21,006 nt of DNA from Chara braunii (lineage: Eukaryota > Streptophyta > Charophyceae > Charales > Characeae): positions 98,613-119,618 of the forward strand of contig BFEA01000688.1 in NCBI GenBank assembly GCA_003427395.1, given 5' to 3'. This document shows positions 17,579 through 21,006 of the stretch, piece after piece. Under the pieces are notes generated by a model that was not told where the DNA came from, did not search any database, and worked only from the letters and a program-made list of their open reading frames with translations. Position numbers and translations under genes: made by a program. Positions within the stretch are counted from its first letter, which is position 1; every line of letters begins with the position of its first letter.

Positions 17579-17962
17579 AGCCATAGGATAAGCCTACTGC
17601 TAAATATGCTTGGCACACAGTGGCCAAGACCCACAAGTCTGCCCTTATCAAACAAAGCTCCAGTAACAGATGGATATGTCATAAATGGTCTGCCATACCG
17701 CCGCTAACTTTCTCCACAATCTGCATTGTTCGGTCCTAACTAACTATCTCTGATTCTACTGAAAGAGGATAAGTGAGATCTTGCCTCAGAGAAAGACTAT
17801 CCATTCATCTGATTCCTTTCATGAGATTTTTTCCACAAGTTGGATTGATGATGTGATCAATGCGTGTTGGGAGAAGAAAAGGGACCTCAGATAAGATAAT
17901 CCCAAAAGGGGTAAGAACAAGATAGTGAAAAGGAGTATGGAGAATTATCGTGACAGTAAAAG
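17579..17962. other. No gene seen
   Basis: AT-rich sequence with scattered GATAAG/CTTATC strings that echo the satellite. Nothing coding or RNA-like was recognised. Confidence 0.5.
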
Positions 17963-18191
17963 GGTAGTGAACTGTTATTCACTACCTGAAGCGAAAGGGC
18001 AATAGCCCAAACATTTAGTTAAGGATAGAAGTCAGACAAAAGACACAGAGTCTAGAAGGAACTTTCTAGATCTCAGTAGGGAAAAGGGATGTTAAATTAT
18101 CTTGGATTGTGTTGTGTCTACAGGTTTCGACACTTCGGAGAACTTACGGAGAATCCGTAAGAGCAGCAATTCTGTTATCATTGGATAACAG
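17963..18191. other. Cluster of four short perfect hairpins
   Basis: GGTAGTGAA/TTCACTACC (17963-17971, 17978-17986; 9 bp), TCTAGAA/TTCTAGA (18051-18057, 18064-18070; 7 bp), CTTACGGA/TCCGTAAG (18143-18150, 18154-18161; 8 bp) and CTGTTATC/GATAACAG (18172-18179, 18184-18191; 8 bp) all have 3-6-nt loops. Four perfect tight hairpins in 230 bp exceed what I would expect by chance. They could be a structured RNA, the 3' region of a non-autonomous transposon, or a continuation of the hairpin-making history of the adjacent satellite. No terminator or promoter is evident. Confidence 0.55.
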
Positions 18192-19190
18192 GTCGGTAAA
18201 ACTCCGACTCAACTTCCACCCATGGCTTGACACCCACACCTAAGACAAGACCTAAGAAGGGAACAGATAAATCTCCCCCCTGTATTTATGCCTAAATTGT
18301 CCAAATCACACTCAGGAGTCTTCAAAATGTGTGGGGCTGGGGTAAAATGGAGTCAGGGTTAGGAAGGAATACTGTTTTCAAGGGTTTGGAGCGTGAGTGG
18401 CATGCTGTGAGTGGGTTAAAGGTTGACACTCGTAGCGCATTCTGTGTCTGCGTTTGTATGTGTGTATGTGTTTTCCTGCATCTGCGCAGGTGTTGCACAT
18501 TTGTACTGTCTCCTGAGTTTGGGATCTTCTGGAAATTCGGGCAAAGAGACACGACAATCGTGAAAGTGAGGTCCACCGCTCAGTCAGTTCCCCTGATCTA
18601 CATACATACATATATCTATATGTACTCGTGAATGGGATCGTAGGCTGGTCGGTACCTAGGAAGTCATTTTGTCTGGGACTTCTTTTGAGAAGAATGAGAG
18701 ATTACTGAAGGCTTGACTCTGACATTTTTATAAGATCAACAAATGAAAAATAGAATCATTGTCTTAAGCTAGCTAAGCGTGGAAGACTGTCCGAGAAGTC
18801 GACCTGATTAGATAGTCGGTCCGGAGAGTTAGCATCTCGGGGCTCGAAATACGGGTCAGTCGTAAGGCGTTCTACCGCGCGTATGCCTATGCTATGGCGA
18901 TCGAGAAAACGCCCTCGGCTGGCCTACCTCTGCGATTGCATGTAAAAGCCTTCGCACGTGGGTCAGTAGCTCAGCAGGGATACGCCCACCTAAGGGATGG
19001 TGACAGCTCCCGCAGGTGGAGGTAATGTTGTACCTCGCGGGTTCCCTAACCTGTCGTAGGGAGTCGCGAGAGGTATAGCACGCGCGCACGGTCGGAGTTG
19101 GTATTTCGTAAAGTAACCAAGAACTCATGCGTGACACGACCGTGAGGTCCGATGCCAAAAACCACTCTGCGTATGGGTGTGGGACTGTCG
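18192..19190. other. No gene seen; right margin of the region separating the LINE halves
   Basis: 18450-18475 has a short TG-rich run and 18598-18625 has (CATA)n/TATATC. The block 18780-19120 is GC-richer. It contains a Pol III A-box match TAGCTCAGCAGG (18967-18978), but no convincing B box and no tRNA fold. A 102-residue minus-strand ORF (18892-19200) has no family match that I know. The palindrome GTCGCGCGCGAC is at 19187-19198. Confidence 0.4.
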
Positions 19191-19194
19191 CGCG

Positions 19195-20703
19195 CGACAC
19201 CGCTCCCAGACAGGATCCACCCCAGCCGTTGGGAGGAAGTCTACCGACAACCTATCTTTGGAAACCGATGGGTGATAAATCGGAGTGGCTGTGTCATGAC
19301 AAGCTCAGCATTGCCTTGGAAAAACTAGGTTAAGAGAGGGGTGCTCCGGGTTAGGGATCTATGGGACAAGGACAAACGGGACTGGATAACAGGAGACCAA
19401 CTGCGAGGAATCCTACGGTACTGCCGATAACCTAATTGAAGTCATCCCGCTGACATGGTACCAAATCCTTAAACGAGGCCCCACTTTGAGAGAGGGCGAT
19501 TAGGTAACAAGTATGGAGACCCTGCCAAGGATAGGCCAGATACATATGGCCTTACCACAAACTGTCCTGATCGAACACTACTCCATCACTAGAGCAGGCA
19601 TCCTCCAAGGACATAGAGCCCCTCTCGGACGGAAAGAGAAAGCATCCGTGTACCAAGTGAGAGTTATAGAAGAGAAAGGACAGAGGGTGGTGTTTCAGTC
19701 TTTCAAACCAATCTAGGATCTGGCCCTGGACCCCACAGAATGGACATGGAAACCCCCCCAGAAAAGGGGAGGCCCCGAAGTTGGTCACATCAGCCTGCAC
19801 CAGCTGTCAGTCAAATCAGCCTACAAAATACTCAGACCTAAAAGGCGGTTGAGAGACACAAGTAACGACCGATGGGCCAGATACTTAAATGTGGACCGCT
19901 CCCTCCTGCCACCGATTAAATGGTTCAAGGAATAAAAATCTAAACCCATGAAAATCACCTCCTTGCAGTGGCAGATTGCCCACCGTTGTTTGCCAACCAA
20001 TGACTAGCTGACTGACCGCACTAATTTAGAGCAAAAAGGTCTGCTACTTCCGTAGTGCCAGCGGTGCCAGAGCCTTTCCCCTTTCCATAATAAGGCGGAG
20101 ACCATCGAACATATCTTCATGCAATGCCCAATCGCCCAATTCATATGGAGATGGTGGAACCGCATATGAAGGAAAATGGGACCTGCAATCCCTTGGCCCT
20201 GGTCCTAGCAAGCCATATTGGCTGGCCACTGGCCGCTGGCAGGAGCAGCCACGACATTTGTAGAGAACATGTACAGACTTGGAAGGAGGGCGGTGATATG
20301 GGCACTTTGGTGGCAAAGGTGCACCCTGGCCATGGAGAAGGTGAGAGTAGAAGGGCCAGAGATCACCGAACAGAACCAGCAGCAGATGCACTTTGAACTC
20401 ACACAAAGATGGTTAGACACAAAAGCACAGTTAGACCTCTTTAAGCAAACCGGAGATGTTAGGAGACGGATTACAACATTTTACACAGATTGGGTAGCAG
20501 GGGAGAGAGAAGGATGGATTGCAAAAGTGGAATGGAGTGGAGACAGGAAAGAGGGACAGCAGGATTTGGAAGATATGAGAGACGACCGTCTAATTTTCAA
20601 GGACTGGACAAACATAGAACCCTCGTTCCCACTACGCCCTCCCTCGGATTTTCCAGACCCGTTCCCACCTCATGCCCTTTCCCTGGCAGAGATCCTGTCC
20701 TGA
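19195..20703 (+). pseudogene. LINE ORF2, C-terminal part with zf-RVT zinc-binding domain, decayed
   Basis: This is the 3' portion of an L1-type ORF2, downstream of the RT. It begins with readable pre-domain sequence (19195 on), then VRDLWDKDKRDW (19350, frame 3). Frame 1 continues to 20703 with stops at 19501, 19714, 19933, 20005, 20053, 20167 and 20206. Its landmarks are IPLTWYQIL (near 19444), WTWKPP (19741 on), LSVKSAYKIL (near 19806), LQWQIAHRCLPTND (19966 on), then a CX2C (CQRC, 20056 on) and ETIEHIFMQCPIAQFIW (20098 on) with HX4C. This CC...HC set is the reverse-transcriptase zinc-binding domain (zf-RVT). The tail AVIWALWWQRCTL (20293 on) matches the usual IWxLWxxRN position. TGA at 20701 ends it. 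No RNase H domain is seen. It lies in the order and strand expected to continue the part ending near 7345. Confidence 0.88.
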
Positions 20704-21006
20704 AAGATAAAATTCTTGACTCTTCTATACACTCGCATACACACATAATCCACATGCTCACACATGGAACTCCTCCTTGGAGCCCCCGGGGAAGATTTCT
20801 GCTAACATTCATATGCTTTCCTTTTGCTGCTCAGTTAACCCTCCCTTCTATGGATCCGGCAGTCAATGCTGGCAGTCTGAGTACTCTGAGCATTCTCAGT
20901 CATTCATGTATTGGGGGACGCTGGACCCAGTTTCCAGCAGGTGTAGCTCCCCACCAATAGATGGAGCAGCCGGAGGCTACTACTAGCGGGGGATGCTCGT
21001 ATCACC
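20704..21006 (+). other. Probable LINE 3' UTR
   Basis: After the ORF2 stop there is mixed sequence with CACA-rich and CTCC-rich stretches and no domain-bearing ORF. No poly(A) or terminal simple repeat appears before the window ends, so the LINE 3' end and any target-site duplication lie outside. Confidence 0.45.

Noticed and set aside
18967-19050. A-box match that suggests a tRNA or SINE
   Set aside because: There is no B box at the proper spacing and no cloverleaf. The only GGTTC string is about 70 bp away with non-pairing flanks.
18892-19200. 102-residue minus-strand ORF as a gene
   Set aside because: No family recognised, no supporting context, and it overlaps GC-rich sequence where stops are rarer by chance.

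Overview
This is a eukaryotic, repeat-dominated stretch with no intact cellular gene that I can defend. The evidence is a decayed plant-type L1/LINE retrotransposon, long (ATT)n, (GA)n and (GT)n microsatellites, satellite-like arrays and two degenerate pieces of nuclear 18S rRNA. The rRNA pieces read like green-plant (streptophyte) 18S. Together with the LINE style, this suggests a green-lineage genome, possibly a charophyte-grade alga. That is inference, not proof.

Layout. (1) 1-161: a 95-bp microsatellite segment that exactly duplicates 12288-12382, followed by a perfect head-to-head pair of 19-bp Tn5/Nextera mosaic ends. This is almost certainly a library or assembly artefact. (2) 162-7345: the 5' three quarters of a LINE on the + strand. 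It has ORF1 (gag-like domain plus CCHC knuckle) and ORF2 (AP endonuclease, reverse transcriptase with FADD, post-RT region), with many frameshifts and stops. A 732-bp foldback/MITE-like element with inverted ends and strong palindromes interrupts it between endonuclease and RT. (3) 7346-19190: about 11.8 kb without LINE sequence. It holds a tRNA-like sequence, two 18S rRNA 3'-end fragments, purine tracts, and at least seven diverged copies of a repeat module in one orientation, most ending in an (ATT)n tract. It also holds a ~163-bp satellite built of imperfect hairpins, then a cluster of four short perfect hairpins. (4) About 19195-20703: the missing 3' part of a LINE ORF2 (zinc-binding zf-RVT domain and C-terminus), then probable 3' UTR to the window end.

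The left and right LINE parts follow in the right domain order on the same strand. The simplest reading is one old LINE split by a large nested insertion, but single-N joints and the adapter junction mean the scaffold itself must be verified. I found no functional multi-gene system. The most interesting biology is the 18S-linked repeat module array, the hairpin satellite and the foldback element.
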